64,000 nucleotides of DNA. Source: Jannaschia sp. W003. GTDB taxonomy: Bacteria; Pseudomonadota; Alphaproteobacteria; Rhodobacterales; Rhodobacteraceae. The notes below the pieces were generated by a model. It did no database searches, was not told where the DNA came from, and worked only from the letters and a program-made list of their open reading frames with translations. The DNA is taken from positions 118,501 to 182,500 of the forward strand of contig NZ_CP083539.1 in the NCBI RefSeq assembly GCF_025144335.1. The letters are read 5' to 3'. Both the position numbers and the translations under genes were made by a program. The first letter of the stretch is position 1. Every line of letters starts with the position of its first letter. Shown here piece by piece: positions 33,101 through 41,792 of the stretch.

Positions 33101-34284
33101 CAGCCCGCGTCCGCCGCCACCGGGGCCGCGCCCCGGCCGAGGCGCGGCTCGATCACGTCCGAGAGGAAACCGTCGAGCTTGCGCCGGTAGGCGGCGGGGC
33201 TGAACTCCGCGGCGACCCGTGCCTGCGCAGCGGCGCCGAGGCGCTCGCGCAGTGCCGCGTCCTCCAGCAGGCGCTCCAGCGCCGCGGCCATCGCCTCCGG
33301 CTCGGGGTCCGCCAGTATGGCGATCGCGTCGTCCAGAACCTGCGTGTGGGTCGGCAGGCGCGTGGCGAGCAGCGGGCGCCCGCTGTCGAGGTAGGAGTAG
33401 ATCTTCATCGGCGTGTTACGGCCTTGGGTCCGCGGAGAGGCGGTGATCGTGGCGGCTGCGAGGTAGCGGCCGAGCTGTTCCACCGGGCGCGGCCCCAGGA
33501 AATGCGCGCGCCCGCCGATCCCCAGTTCCTCGACGCGCCTCTTCGCGGCGGCGACGTGCGCGGCGCCCCCGCCGATGACCACCAGCCGCGCGGGATGCGT
33601 CGCGGGGTCCAGCCGGGCCATCGCGTCGATCAGCAGGTCCACGCCCTGGTAGCCCTCGAGGTTGCCCACGTACATCACCACCGGGTCCGCGAAGCGGCAG
33701 TCCTCCGGCACGCTCCGGTCCTCGCCCAGCATGGTCACGTCCTCGACGGTGCGCACGGGCACCTCCGGCGCGTGGCTCTCGACGATCTCCTGCAGCGCCC
33801 GGCAGCAGGTGACCGCGCCCGCGGCGCGGCGCAGCATCGCCCCCTCGGCCCGGTCGAGCAGCCGCCGCAGCCAGGGCGGGAGGCCGACCTTGTCGTCGAT
33901 CTGCTCGGGCATCGAGCTGTCCACGTCGGCGAGGAAGGGAACGCCGAACAGCGGCCGCAGCGCCATCGCCATGAACGCCGCCTCCTCGACGCCGATCACG
34001 AGGTCGTAGCGCGTGCGCGCCATCCGCCAGCCGGCCATCGGCAGCATCACCGCGTCGGCCGCCAGCTTGCGCAGCGAGAAGCCGGGCGCGAAGCCCCGCA
34101 GTCCCGGCAGGGCCGGCACGCGGTGGATGCGGCAGCCCTCGATCTCCACGTCCTCGCCTTCGGGAAAGGTCAGCAGGTCGACCCGGTCGCCGCGCGCGGA
34201 CAGCGTCTCGAGCATCATGCGGACCGCGATGGGCGTGCCGCGCTGCGTCATGAACGGCTGCGGCGCGAGCACCAGAATCCTCAT
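33100..34284 (-). CDS. GT-B glycosyltransferase (GT4-like)
   Basis: 394 residues from ATG 34284. Features of GT4 enzymes: N-terminal MRILVLAPQPFMTQRGTPIA with the glycine-containing loop, the C-terminal Rossmann domain start PVVMYVGNLEGYQGVDLLI, and the region TQGRNTPMKIYSYLDSGRPL in place of the classic E-x7-E. By family it transfers a sugar from a nucleotide donor to the growing lipid-linked glycan. It is the first gene of a three-gene operon with a GMC oxidoreductase and a Tat-signal protein, and shares a divergent promoter region with the GT2 gene at 34561. Confidence 0.85.
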   Translation of the reverse strand: MRILVLAPQPFMTQRGTPIAVRMMLETLSARGDRVDLLTFPEGEDVEIEGCRIHRVPALPGLRGFAPGFSLRKLAADAVMLPMAGWRMARTRYDLVIGVEEAAFMAMALRPLFGVPFLADVDSSMPEQIDDKVGLPPWLRRLLDRAEGAMLRRAAGAVTCCRALQEIVESHAPEVPVRTVEDVTMLGEDRSVPEDCRFADPVVMYVGNLEGYQGVDLLIDAMARLDPATHPARLVVIGGGAAHVAAAKRRVEELGIGGRAHFLGPRPVEQLGRYLAAATITASPRTQGRNTPMKIYSYLDSGRPLLATRLPTHTQVLDDAIAILADPEPEAMAAALERLLEDAALRERLGAAAQARVAAEFSPAAYRRKLDGFLSDVIEPRLGRGAAPVAADAG

Positions 34285-34524
34285 GCCCGCCCCGGCGGCG
34301 CTGCGGGGGATGGCGGAGGAGGACACTGCGTCGCACGGAACATGGCACGCACTCGCCGGCGGAGGAATGGGCGGGCGGGCCAGCGGTCCGCCCCCGGTCA
34401 CGCCCGCATGGTGGGCGCTCGCCGGGCGGATGTCATCCCTCAATTGCGACTTGTCCGGGAATGCCGGGCCCGCGCGCCGAAAGGCCCGCGCGACGGTTTT
34501 GGCTTGGTGGAATGGCGCCGAGGG

Positions 34525-34540
34525 CTTACCCTTACGTCAT
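34525..34540 (+). promoter_or_regulatory. Copy of recurring EPS-cluster motif (CTTACCCTTACGTCAT)
   Basis: The best-formed copy of the motif, only 20 bases upstream of the GT2 start at 34561 and reading toward it. So close to the start, it could overlap a promoter or the 5' end of the transcript. Confidence 0.45.
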
Positions 34541-34560
34541 TTCAGCGAGTTGTTCTTCGC

Positions 34561-35487
34561 ATGCCCATAGACATCTCGGCCATCGTGCCGATCCTGAACG
34601 AGGAGGAGAGCGTCGCGCTCATGCGCGAGCGCGTGGTCGCGGCGCTGGAGCCGCTCGGCCGCCCCTTCGAGGTGATCTTCGTCGACGACGGCTCCACCGA
34701 CCGCAGTTTCGAGCTTCTGGCAGCCATGGCCGCCGAGGACCCCCGGATCGTGGTGCTCAAGTTCCGGCGCAACGCCGGGCAGACGGCGGCCATGACCGCC
34801 GGCATCGAGTACGCCCGCGGCGCGCTCCTTGTGACGATGGACGGCGACCTGCAGAACGACCCCGCTGACATTCCCATGATGCTCGCCAAGATCGAGGAGG
34901 GCTACGACCTCGTGGTCGGCTGGCGCATGAACCGCCAGGACAAGTGGCTGTCGCGCAAGCTGCCCTCGATGATCGCCAACCGCCTGATCGGGAGCGTGAC
35001 GCGCCTGCCCATCCGCGACAACGGCTGCTCGCTGAAGGTCTACCGCGCCGAGCTGATCAAGAAGGTGCCGCTCTACTCGGACATGCACCGCTTCATTCCC
35101 GCGATGACCCTGCCCCTGGGGGGGCGCATCGCGGAGGTCGGCGTGCGCCATCACGCGCGCCAGTTCGGCGAGTCGAAGTACGGCCTGTCGCGGATCTACA
35201 AGGTGCTGATCGACCTCATCGCGATCAAGACGATCCTGCTGTTCGCGCGCCAGCCGCTGCGCCGCTTCGCGGCCCTCGCCGGCCTCGCGGCCCTGGGCGC
35301 CGCGCTCGCGGTCTGGCCGATCGTCTCCGCCGGGGCGGAGGCGGGCGGCGGCAGCGTCATGGTCTACACCACGATCGCCACGCTTCTGGGGTCGCTCGCG
35401 ATCTTCCTGATGCTGCTGGGCTCCGTGACCGCGCTGGTCTTCCGGCGCGCGGCGGAGATGACCCCGTCGTGGCTCGACGATGGCTGA
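34561..35487 (+). CDS. GT2 glycosyltransferase of the polyprenyl-phosphate (DPM1/GtrB) type
   Basis: 308 residues from ATG 34561. GT2 motifs: AIVPILNEEE, FVDDGSTDRS, MDGDLQNDP (the DxD-containing loop) and SKYGLSRIYKVLIDL, the last typical of dolichol-phosphate-mannose-synthase-like enzymes. Two membrane helices close the protein (about residues 240-260 and 275-295). Known role of the family: making polyprenyl-phosphate sugars that GT-C enzymes use on the periplasmic side. That fits the two or more GT-C proteins in this window. The following gene is a related protein without the catalytic motifs. Confidence 0.87.
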   Translation: MPIDISAIVPILNEEESVALMRERVVAALEPLGRPFEVIFVDDGSTDRSFELLAAMAAEDPRIVVLKFRRNAGQTAAMTAGIEYARGALLVTMDGDLQNDPADIPMMLAKIEEGYDLVVGWRMNRQDKWLSRKLPSMIANRLIGSVTRLPIRDNGCSLKVYRAELIKKVPLYSDMHRFIPAMTLPLGGRIAEVGVRHHARQFGESKYGLSRIYKVLIDLIAIKTILLFARQPLRRFAALAGLAALGAALAVWPIVSAGAEAGGGSVMVYTTIATLLGSLAIFLMLLGSVTALVFRRAAEMTPSWLDDG

Positions 35488-35509
35488 GATCCTTAGTGGA
35501 GCGGACACC

Positions 35510-36499
35510 ATGACCAAGCACGATCCCCTCGCCGTGAACGCCGCCGACGCGCCGGCGCTGTCGGTCGTCATCGCGGCCGACGGCGACGGTGCGGGCCTCG
35601 TCGAGCTGGTCGACGGCTACCTCGCAGCCCTGGACGCGCGCGGCGAGCGGTACGAGGCGTTCCTGCTCCACGAGGACGCCCATCCCGGCCTGCGCGAGGC
35701 GGTGCGCACGCTGGCGGATCGCGCGGGCCTGCAGATCACCGCTCCGCGCCCCTGGGCCGGCCTCGACGAGGCGGTCACCGACGGCATCCGCCGCGCCGCG
35801 GGCCGCGTCGTCGTGGTCCTGCCCGGCTGGCGCGAGATCGACCCCTCGCAGATCGGCCAGCTGATCGACGCCGTGGGCCCCGACACCGACCTCGCCACCG
35901 CGCGGCGCGTGGGCGCCCACCTCTCGGCGGCGCAGAAGCCCCGCGTGGCGCTGGCCCACGGGCTGGTGCGGTCGCTGTTCGGCCAGAGCTTCGAGGACAT
36001 CTTCAGCCGCAGCCGCGCCGGGTTCCGCGACGTGTTCATGCGCTCCGTCGACCTGGGCATGCGCCAGCACTTCCTGCCGCTGATCGCCGCCAAGGAGGGG
36101 TTCCGCGTCCGCGAGGTCGACGTAGAGATCGCCCGCGACGCCGTGCGCCCCGCGCTGCACCAGCTTCGGCCGCTGTCGCACATCTCGGGCCTCGTCGACA
36201 TGATCGCGCTCTACGTCGCGCTGAACTTCCTCAAGCGGCCCCTGCGCTTCTTCGGATCGATCGGCCTGCCCCTCGTCGCGCTCGGGGCGCTGACGACCGT
36301 CTGGCTGGTGATCTCCCGGCTGGCCTTCGGCGTGGCGCTGGCGGACCGCCCGGCGCTGGTCTTTTCGGTGATGATGCTGGTGCTCGGCATCCAGATCGTC
36401 GCGCTCGGCCTGATCGGCGAGATCGTGATCTTCGCCTCCAGCCGCCGGATGCGCAGCTACGAGATCGACAAGATCCTGCGCGGCCGCCCCCCGGAGTAG
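35510..36499 (+). CDS. GT2-like protein that has lost the catalytic motifs
   Basis: 329 residues from ATG 35510, preceded by TGGAG at good spacing; ATG 35480, inside the upstream gene, is a weaker alternative. Overall layout copies the neighbouring DPM1/GtrB-like GT2: N-terminal Rossmann-like half, then FLKRPLRFFGSIGLPLVAL and two C-terminal membrane helices. But the DDGS and DGD metal-binding motifs are absent (it reads IAADGDGAGLV and VVLPGWREID). It may be a non-catalytic partner of the upstream enzyme, or have a changed activity. The gene appears intact, so it is not a pseudogene by sequence. Confidence 0.7.
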   Translation: MTKHDPLAVNAADAPALSVVIAADGDGAGLVELVDGYLAALDARGERYEAFLLHEDAHPGLREAVRTLADRAGLQITAPRPWAGLDEAVTDGIRRAAGRVVVVLPGWREIDPSQIGQLIDAVGPDTDLATARRVGAHLSAAQKPRVALAHGLVRSLFGQSFEDIFSRSRAGFRDVFMRSVDLGMRQHFLPLIAAKEGFRVREVDVEIARDAVRPALHQLRPLSHISGLVDMIALYVALNFLKRPLRFFGSIGLPLVALGALTTVWLVISRLAFGVALADRPALVFSVMMLVLGIQIVALGLIGEIVIFASSRRMRSYEIDKILRGRPPE

Positions 36500-36518
36500 C
36501 CGCGGCGGCGCGCCCGCG

Positions 36519-37415
36519 TCAGGTCCGGCGCCGCGGCACGAGGCACAGCAGCCAGAACCCCGCCACCAGCGCGAGGCCGACGTAGGAGGCCATGTCGCGC
36601 AGCCCGTCGGGATGGGCATGCACCGCCTGCAGCTCCACCGTCCGCGCGTCGCGGAACACGCCCCGCACCGAGACCTGCCCCGAACGCTCCGGCACGGTTC
36701 CGGCCACCGCGAACGCGTCGCCCGTCCAGACGTGCAGCACGGCATCCCCCCCGGGCGCCACCTCGAGCCGCGCCCGGTCGAAGGCCACCGCCCGGCCTGC
36801 GCGGTCCGCGCCGGGCCGCAGCGTCGCGGCGGAATGCAGGTCGGCCGCCTCGGCCGCGCCGGTCAGCGCCGCCGGCCCCACGAGGTAGAGCCCCCCGGCC
36901 AGCGCCGCCAGCAGGGCCCCGCCCCGCCCCGGCAGGCGCAGGTCGCCGGCGGATTTCGGGCTCCGCCACAGCGCCAGCGCCCCGACCACGAGGCCGAGCA
37001 GCGTCAGCGCCGCGGTGGCCGCGTCCTCGGGCCAGAAGAGCCCGACGTTCAGCAGGTCCCACCGCACCGGTGCCCAGAGCACGACCCCGTTGCCCCACTT
37101 CGTCTGCATCGCGTCCAGCACGAGGTGCAGCGCGCTGCCTCCTGCCAAGATCGCGAAGCAGCGCCCCAGCTGCCGCGAGAAGCAGGCGAGCGCCAGCGAC
37201 AGCAGCACCGCGAACGCGAGCGAGCTCTGGACGATCGCGTAGAGTCGCAGGTCGATGGGGTCGGTGCCCGGCAGGGCCGCGCGCGCCACGCGCTGCCCGA
37301 TCCACGGCAGGTCGGGCAGGATGCAGGCCAGCCAGATCCACTTGACGTCGGCGTTGCGCAGCACGCCGCGCGTCGCCAGCGTCTGGATCCCGAGATGCCC
37401 CAGCGTGTTCGGCAC
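36519..37415 (-). CDS. Membrane protein of the YdjM/LexA-binding metal-dependent hydrolase type
   Basis: 298 residues, GTG start at 37415. It opens with MPNTLGHLGIQTLATRG, has PDLPW in the first loop and HLVLDAMQTKWGNGVVLWAP further on, a pattern like the YdjM family of membrane-bound putative metal hydrolases (conserved H, PD and HxxxD positions). Five or so membrane segments and a C-terminal beta-rich soluble part are visible. Six bases separate it from the upstream PHP/amidohydrolase-like gene. Its function is not known even for the family. Confidence 0.6.
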   Translation of the reverse strand: MPNTLGHLGIQTLATRGVLRNADVKWIWLACILPDLPWIGQRVARAALPGTDPIDLRLYAIVQSSLAFAVLLSLALACFSRQLGRCFAILAGGSALHLVLDAMQTKWGNGVVLWAPVRWDLLNVGLFWPEDAATAALTLLGLVVGALALWRSPKSAGDLRLPGRGGALLAALAGGLYLVGPAALTGAAEAADLHSAATLRPGADRAGRAVAFDRARLEVAPGGDAVLHVWTGDAFAVAGTVPERSGQVSVRGVFRDARTVELQAVHAHPDGLRDMASYVGLALVAGFWLLCLVPRRRT

Positions 37416-37421
37416 TCCGCG

Positions 37422-38183
37422 CTACCGGCGCCGTTTGCGGAGCTGCATGGCGACCTGCTGCCGCAGCGCACGGGGCAGCGACTCGAGACGGCCGTAGGTG
37501 GGCGGCGATCCCTCCTGGGCACGGAGCATCGCCGCCACCGAGGCGAAGGGTCGCGCCGGGTCGGGCGCATGCGGCAGGCGGATGCCGAAGCGGCCGGGCT
37601 TCCGCTCCTCGCCGGGCAGCGGCAGCGGATCGGTGCCCGCCAGCACGCGCCAGCCGTGCCGCTCGGCGCGGCGCAAGAGGGCGGGGCGCGGCAGCAGCGC
37701 CGGCCGGACGCCGCTGTCTGCCAGGAAGGTGTCGGGCGGCGGCGCGCCCTCCTCCACCAGCGCCGCGACGGCGCGGCCGCGCGCGCCGGTCCACTTGCCC
37801 ACCCCCCAGGGCAGCACCGCGAGGCCTCCCGCCGCCACAATCTCGGCCATCGTCGCCTCCAGCGGGCCGCCGTCCTCGCCGGCCGCGGCGCCCAGCGACA
37901 GCACCTCCAGCCCGCCCCGGGCCACCACCTGCCGCCCGCCGATCAGCCACAGGCAGGCGCCGTCCGCGCGCGAGGCGCGGCGCGTGATGGCCTCGGCGGT
38001 GGGCCTGATCGACCAGGCCCCGGCCCGCGGGGGCAGCGCCTCGACGCCGGTGCAGCCCGGTGCCTCGAGGACGAACAGCACGCCCTCGGCACCCATGTGC
38101 CCGGCCGCCGCGTCGAGGCACCGCGCCGGATCGACGCCGCGGTGCAGGTGCACGTGGGTGTCGGCGGGGCAGCCGCTCAGCAT
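37422..38183 (-). CDS. PHP/amidohydrolase-like protein (weakly supported function)
   Basis: 253 residues from ATG 38183, preceded by GGGCGGGCGG; ATG 38201 is possible. The N-terminus ADTHVHLHRGVD has the HxH metal motif typical of TatD, PHP and other metallo-dependent hydrolases, and LAGTDPLPLPGE near residue 200 could supply a late metal-binding Asp. The middle is Ala/Gly-rich and gives no further family marks. It is followed closely by the YdjM-like gene and is divergent to the FAD oxidoreductase at 38261. Confidence 0.5.
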   Translation of the reverse strand: MLSGCPADTHVHLHRGVDPARCLDAAAGHMGAEGVLFVLEAPGCTGVEALPPRAGAWSIRPTAEAITRRASRADGACLWLIGGRQVVARGGLEVLSLGAAAGEDGGPLEATMAEIVAAGGLAVLPWGVGKWTGARGRAVAALVEEGAPPPDTFLADSGVRPALLPRPALLRRAERHGWRVLAGTDPLPLPGEERKPGRFGIRLPHAPDPARPFASVAAMLRAQEGSPPTYGRLESLPRALRQQVAMQLRKRRR

Positions 38184-38260
38184 CCGCCCGCCCCCGCCCA
38201 TTGCCCCGCGCCGCGGGCGCGGTATCGTGCCCGGACCGCCCGAGCGAGGGACGCGCCGCG

Positions 38261-39406
38261 ATGACCCGGACCCCATACGACCTGATCGTCGTCGGAGGCG
38301 GCGTCCAGGGCCTGTGCACCGGGCTGCTGGCGGCGGAGCGCGGGCTGCGCGTGCGGCTGGTGGAGCGGGGCGGGCTGGGCGGGGGCGCGACCGGCGGCTG
38401 GTTCGGCATCCTCCACGGCGGGCTGCGCTACCTCCAGAGCCTCGACGTGCTCCGGTTCCGCGCCTCGCTCAAAGACAGCCGCTGGTTCCTGCGGACCCTG
38501 CCCGACGAGGTCGAGCGGCACTCCTTCCTCCTGCCGCTCCACGACCGCGGCCTCCGGCGGCCGGCGGTGTTCCGGGCGGCCTTCGCGGTGGAGCGCGCGC
38601 TCGGGGCGGACCGCAACCTCGGCGTGCCCCCGGGGGGGCGGCTGACACGCGGCCGGATCCTCTCGGCAGCCGAGGTCCTTCGCGCGGCCCCCCTGGTGCC
38701 GCGCGAAGGACTGACCGGCGGGGCCCTCTGGGACGAGCTGGTGGTGCCCGACGCGGACGCCTTCGTCGCGGCGCTCGCGGCCCGCGCCCGCGCGGCGGGG
38801 CTGGAGATCGACACCGGGACCGAGGCCGAGGCGCTGGTCCTCGACGGCCCCCGCGTCGCCGGCCTCCGGGCGGGCGGCGCGGTGCTGCCCGCCGCCGCGG
38901 TGGTGATCGCCGCGGGGGCTTGGACCCCCGCCCTCGCCCGTCGCTTCGACCCGGAGGCCCGCTCGCCCTTCGGCCACCCGGTGCGGGCGTTCAACCTGCT
39001 CCTGGACCGCCCCCCGCCGTCGCGCCACGGCCTGTCGGTCGACGACGGGGGCGGCGCGGGCATGGTGTTCCTGCGCCCCATGGGTCGGGCTACCTTCGCA
39101 GGCACGGCCTACCTGCCCCACGCGGGCGGCGCCGACGACCTCCAGATCCCCGACGCGGCGATCGCCGCCTTCCTCGCCCGCATCGACCGGGCGCTGCCGG
39201 GCTTCGGCGCGGCGGGCGCCCGGATCCTCGCGGTGACGCGCGGCCTCCTGCCCGGTCCCGAGCCGGGGGGCACCGCGCTGCTCGCGCGGGACGCCATCTT
39301 CAACCACGGCGCCGCGGGCGGGCCGCAGGGCCTGCACAGCGTCTGGGGCGTAAAGCTCACCACCGCGCCGGGCCTCGCCCGCCGGGTGCTGCGAACCTTG
39401 CGCTGA
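38261..39406 (+). CDS. FAD-dependent oxidoreductase, GlpD/DAO type
   Basis: 381 residues from ATG 38261. The FAD motif IVVGGGVQGLCTGLLAAERG begins the protein and GGATGGWFGILHGGLRYLQ follows, the segment characteristic of glycerol-3-phosphate dehydrogenases and relatives; GLHSVWGVKLTTAPGLAR ends it, as in that family. The C-terminal cap domain of true GlpD is missing, so the substrate may differ: another sugar phosphate or hydroxy acid. The gene is monocistronic and converges on a glycosyltransferase gene after 126 GC-rich bases without a clear gene. Confidence 0.78.
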   Translation: MTRTPYDLIVVGGGVQGLCTGLLAAERGLRVRLVERGGLGGGATGGWFGILHGGLRYLQSLDVLRFRASLKDSRWFLRTLPDEVERHSFLLPLHDRGLRRPAVFRAAFAVERALGADRNLGVPPGGRLTRGRILSAAEVLRAAPLVPREGLTGGALWDELVVPDADAFVAALAARARAAGLEIDTGTEAEALVLDGPRVAGLRAGGAVLPAAAVVIAAGAWTPALARRFDPEARSPFGHPVRAFNLLLDRPPPSRHGLSVDDGGGAGMVFLRPMGRATFAGTAYLPHAGGADDLQIPDAAIAAFLARIDRALPGFGAAGARILAVTRGLLPGPEPGGTALLARDAIFNHGAAGGPQGLHSVWGVKLTTAPGLARRVLRTLR

Positions 39407-39532
39407 CCCCGCCGCGGGCGGGGGCCGGCCGTGGATCGTGTCACCATAGGTCATGGGGCGCCCCCGCGGTGGCCTGCCGTGCTGCCCGCGATCCTCGGGC
39501 GCGGGCGCGATCCGATCAAGGTCCGGGGCATG

Positions 39533-40534
39533 CTACGGCATCGTCCGGGCCATCTCGAGCAGCTCGAGGAACCGCGCCGCCCCGGCGGCCGGGCTGAGCG
39601 TCTCGGCCACGAAGGCCCGCGGCGCGAAGCCGTCGCGGCGGGCCAGGAAGGCGTCGAGCTGCCGCTCCATCGTCCCGATGCGGAACGTCATCCCGCAGCG
39701 GTCGTCGAAGTAGGGCACCGAGGAGACCCGCAGCCCCGGCGGCGCCAGCGCGCGCTCGCGCGGGTCCATCAGCACGCCCTCGTCCCAGGCCAGCACCGGA
39801 AGGTTGGCGGCCATCGCCTCCTGGTAGGCCAGTCCCTGGGTCTCGTGCTCGCACACGAACAGCAGCGCCCGCGCCCGCTCCAGCGCGCGCCGGTACTGCG
39901 CGAAGTGGTGCGCGCCGTAGCGAAGCGTCTCGTGGCGCAGGCCGCGCGCGTCCAGCGCCGCGCGCAGCGGGGCCAGCAGGTCGGCCTCCCGCTCCGCGCG
40001 CCGGCGGTAGATCTTGTCGTAGAGGAGGAAGTCGACCGCCTTCTCGCGCCGCGACAGGTCGGGCCAGTCGGCGGTGTCGACCGCGCAGAACATCGGCTGC
40101 ACCCGGTCCCCCAGGTCGGGATAGAGCCGGCAGGGCCATTCCGACGGATGCGTGAAGATCTTGATGTTGTGGGTGCGGTCGATCTCGGGGATGCGGTCCG
40201 GGTCCGGCACGAAGCCGGGTCCGAACACGGCCGGGTTGGGCAGCACCACCCGGTCGTAGACCGCCTCGAAGCCGCTGATCCCGACCGGCATCCGCGGGTT
40301 CGCCCGGGCGAAGGCGAAGTCGTTCACCCGCACCCGGATGCCCGCCACTTCGAGGCTGTGCTTCAGCGCGAGGAACGCGGTGAAGAACCCGGTGTTCACC
40401 TGCGTGCGGCGCAGCCCGCGCCAGGCGGCCCGGGCGCGGCGGCGCAGCTCGGAGCGCAGGCGGCCGCCGGGGTGGTCGAAGGCCTGCGTCTCGAAGCCGT
40501 GATAGAACAGCGCCACCTCGGAGGGCGGCGTCAC
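39533..40534 (-). CDS. Putative glycosyltransferase (GT-B-like, divergent)
   Basis: 333 residues from GTG 40534, which overlaps the stop of the upstream GT2 gene (GTGA). The C-terminal half has the pattern of GT-B enzymes: ARALLFVCEHETQGLAYQEAMAANLPVLAWDEG, with spaced acids (E-x5-E). The N-terminal half is divergent and starts PPSEVALFYHGFETQ. Coupling to an ExoM-like GT2 suggests both act on the same repeat unit. The substrate is not visible. Confidence 0.65.
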   Translation of the reverse strand: MTPPSEVALFYHGFETQAFDHPGGRLRSELRRRARAAWRGLRRTQVNTGFFTAFLALKHSLEVAGIRVRVNDFAFARANPRMPVGISGFEAVYDRVVLPNPAVFGPGFVPDPDRIPEIDRTHNIKIFTHPSEWPCRLYPDLGDRVQPMFCAVDTADWPDLSRREKAVDFLLYDKIYRRRAEREADLLAPLRAALDARGLRHETLRYGAHHFAQYRRALERARALLFVCEHETQGLAYQEAMAANLPVLAWDEGVLMDPRERALAPPGLRVSSVPYFDDRCGMTFRIGTMERQLDAFLARRDGFAPRAFVAETLSPAAGAARFLELLEMARTMP

Positions 40535-41526
40535 GACGGGACCGCGCCGTAGTTCGCCTGCCGCGGCGGCGCGATGCAGCCCGACACGACGCCGGCATGG
40601 AAGGCGCCGCGCATCAGCCAGAACGCGGCGCGGTCGGGCCGCGGCGCCGCGGCCAGCGCGCGCAGCCCGCAATAGGCCGCCTTCGCGGCGCCCTGCCCCA
40701 TCAGGCCCAGCCGCCGCGAGCCGTCGACCGAGGCGCAGGCCCCGTAGAGCGCACCCACCGTGCGGCTGCGCCGGAGCAGCCAGCCCAGCGACATGCGCGC
40801 GCGCGCGACGGGCTCGCGCACCACGGCGTCGTCGGTGATCGTCATCCGCACGCCGCTGCGGTGGAGGCGGAAGAAGAAATCCACGTCCTCGCCGCCCGTG
40901 CGGCCGAAGGCGGTGTCGAATCTCGTCGTTCCCATGCGTGGATCGGAAAGGTCCAGAAGGGCGTTACAGGAATGACCGGTTTCGACGACACCGCAATTGC
41001 TGACGGGAATATTGGAATGAAAGGCGTTGACGCGCATCCAGGCCGGAGCCCCGGGCGGATACTCCGCGTGGGCCGGGCCGAACACCACCCCCGCCCCCGT
41101 GGCGCGCCAGGCCGCGACCATGCGCGCGACCCAGTCGGGCTCGGCGATCTCGTCGTCGTCGATGAAGAGCATCACGTCGGCCCGCGTGCCGTCGGGACCG
41201 GGCTCCAGCGCCGCCTCCAGGCACGCGTTGCGCGCGATCGAAATGTTGCGGCCCGGCGCGTGGCGGTAGTGCAGCGGCAGGCCCAGGTCGCGCGCCGTGC
41301 GCTCGATCAGGGTGCGCAGGGCCGGCGTGTCGTCGTTCTCGGCGACCACGACGCGCAGCGCGACGTCCCCGGGCAGCACCTGCGCGGCGAGGCTGCGCAG
41401 GGTGTCCACGATCGCGGGGCGCCGGAAGGCGCAGACGCAGACCGCCGCCGACGTCACCCCCCCCGACGCGCGGCCTTCCGCACACGGCCCTTGGGCCCGG
41501 GGACAATCTGTTGCATTCCTATTCAC
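40531..41526 (-). CDS. GT2 glycosyltransferase, ExoM-like
   Basis: 331 residues with GTG 41526 as start; a second GTG at 41457 after GGGGGG would begin TSAAVCVCAFRRPAI, where ExoM-type proteins usually begin, and may be the real start. GT2 features: VCVCAFRRPAIVDTLRSL, LHYRHAPGRNISIARN, and the DxD motif in MLFIDDDEIAEPDW. A GGEDVDFFFRL block contains the catalytic-base region. The ExoM type adds an internal glucose in succinoglycan synthesis; here a homologous step is likely but the sugar may differ. Confidence 0.8.
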   Translation of the reverse strand: MNRNATDCPRAQGPCAEGRASGGVTSAAVCVCAFRRPAIVDTLRSLAAQVLPGDVALRVVVAENDDTPALRTLIERTARDLGLPLHYRHAPGRNISIARNACLEAALEPGPDGTRADVMLFIDDDEIAEPDWVARMVAAWRATGAGVVFGPAHAEYPPGAPAWMRVNAFHSNIPVSNCGVVETGHSCNALLDLSDPRMGTTRFDTAFGRTGGEDVDFFFRLHRSGVRMTITDDAVVREPVARARMSLGWLLRRSRTVGALYGACASVDGSRRLGLMGQGAAKAAYCGLRALAAAPRPDRAAFWLMRGAFHAGVVSGCIAPPRQANYGAVPS

Positions 41527-41564
41527 GCGATCGCAAAAGTCCCCACCCGCTCGCAGAGGAATCG

Positions 41565-41792
41565 ATGAAGGCTCGCATCCTCATACCGCCATTGATCGCG
41601 TCCGTCCTGCTGTCCGCAATGCTCGGCACCCTCCTGGGCGGATCTCCGTGGCTCTGGCTGGGACTGGCATGGGTGGCCGCGGTGCCCCTGACGCTGGTCT
41701 GGGTCCGCGTCATGGAGATGTGGAGCCGGGCGGACCTGCGCGCGCCGCAGGTCACGCACCGCTCTATCGCGCGCCGGACAGACGACCGCTGA
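41565..41792 (+). CDS. Small two-helix membrane protein
   Basis: 75 residues from ATG 41565 with AGAGGA at ideal spacing. Two hydrophobic segments (ILIPPLIASVLLSAMLGTLL and WLWLGLAWVAAVPLTLVWV) followed by a basic tail. I do not recognise the family. It diverges from the ExoM-like gene and its end overlaps the convergent ExoY-like gene by 29 bases. It may be a small regulator in the membrane, as ExoX is for ExoY in rhizobia, but there is no sequence support for that. Confidence 0.55.
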   Translation: MKARILIPPLIASVLLSAMLGTLLGGSPWLWLGLAWVAAVPLTLVWVRVMEMWSRADLRAPQVTHRSIARRTDDR

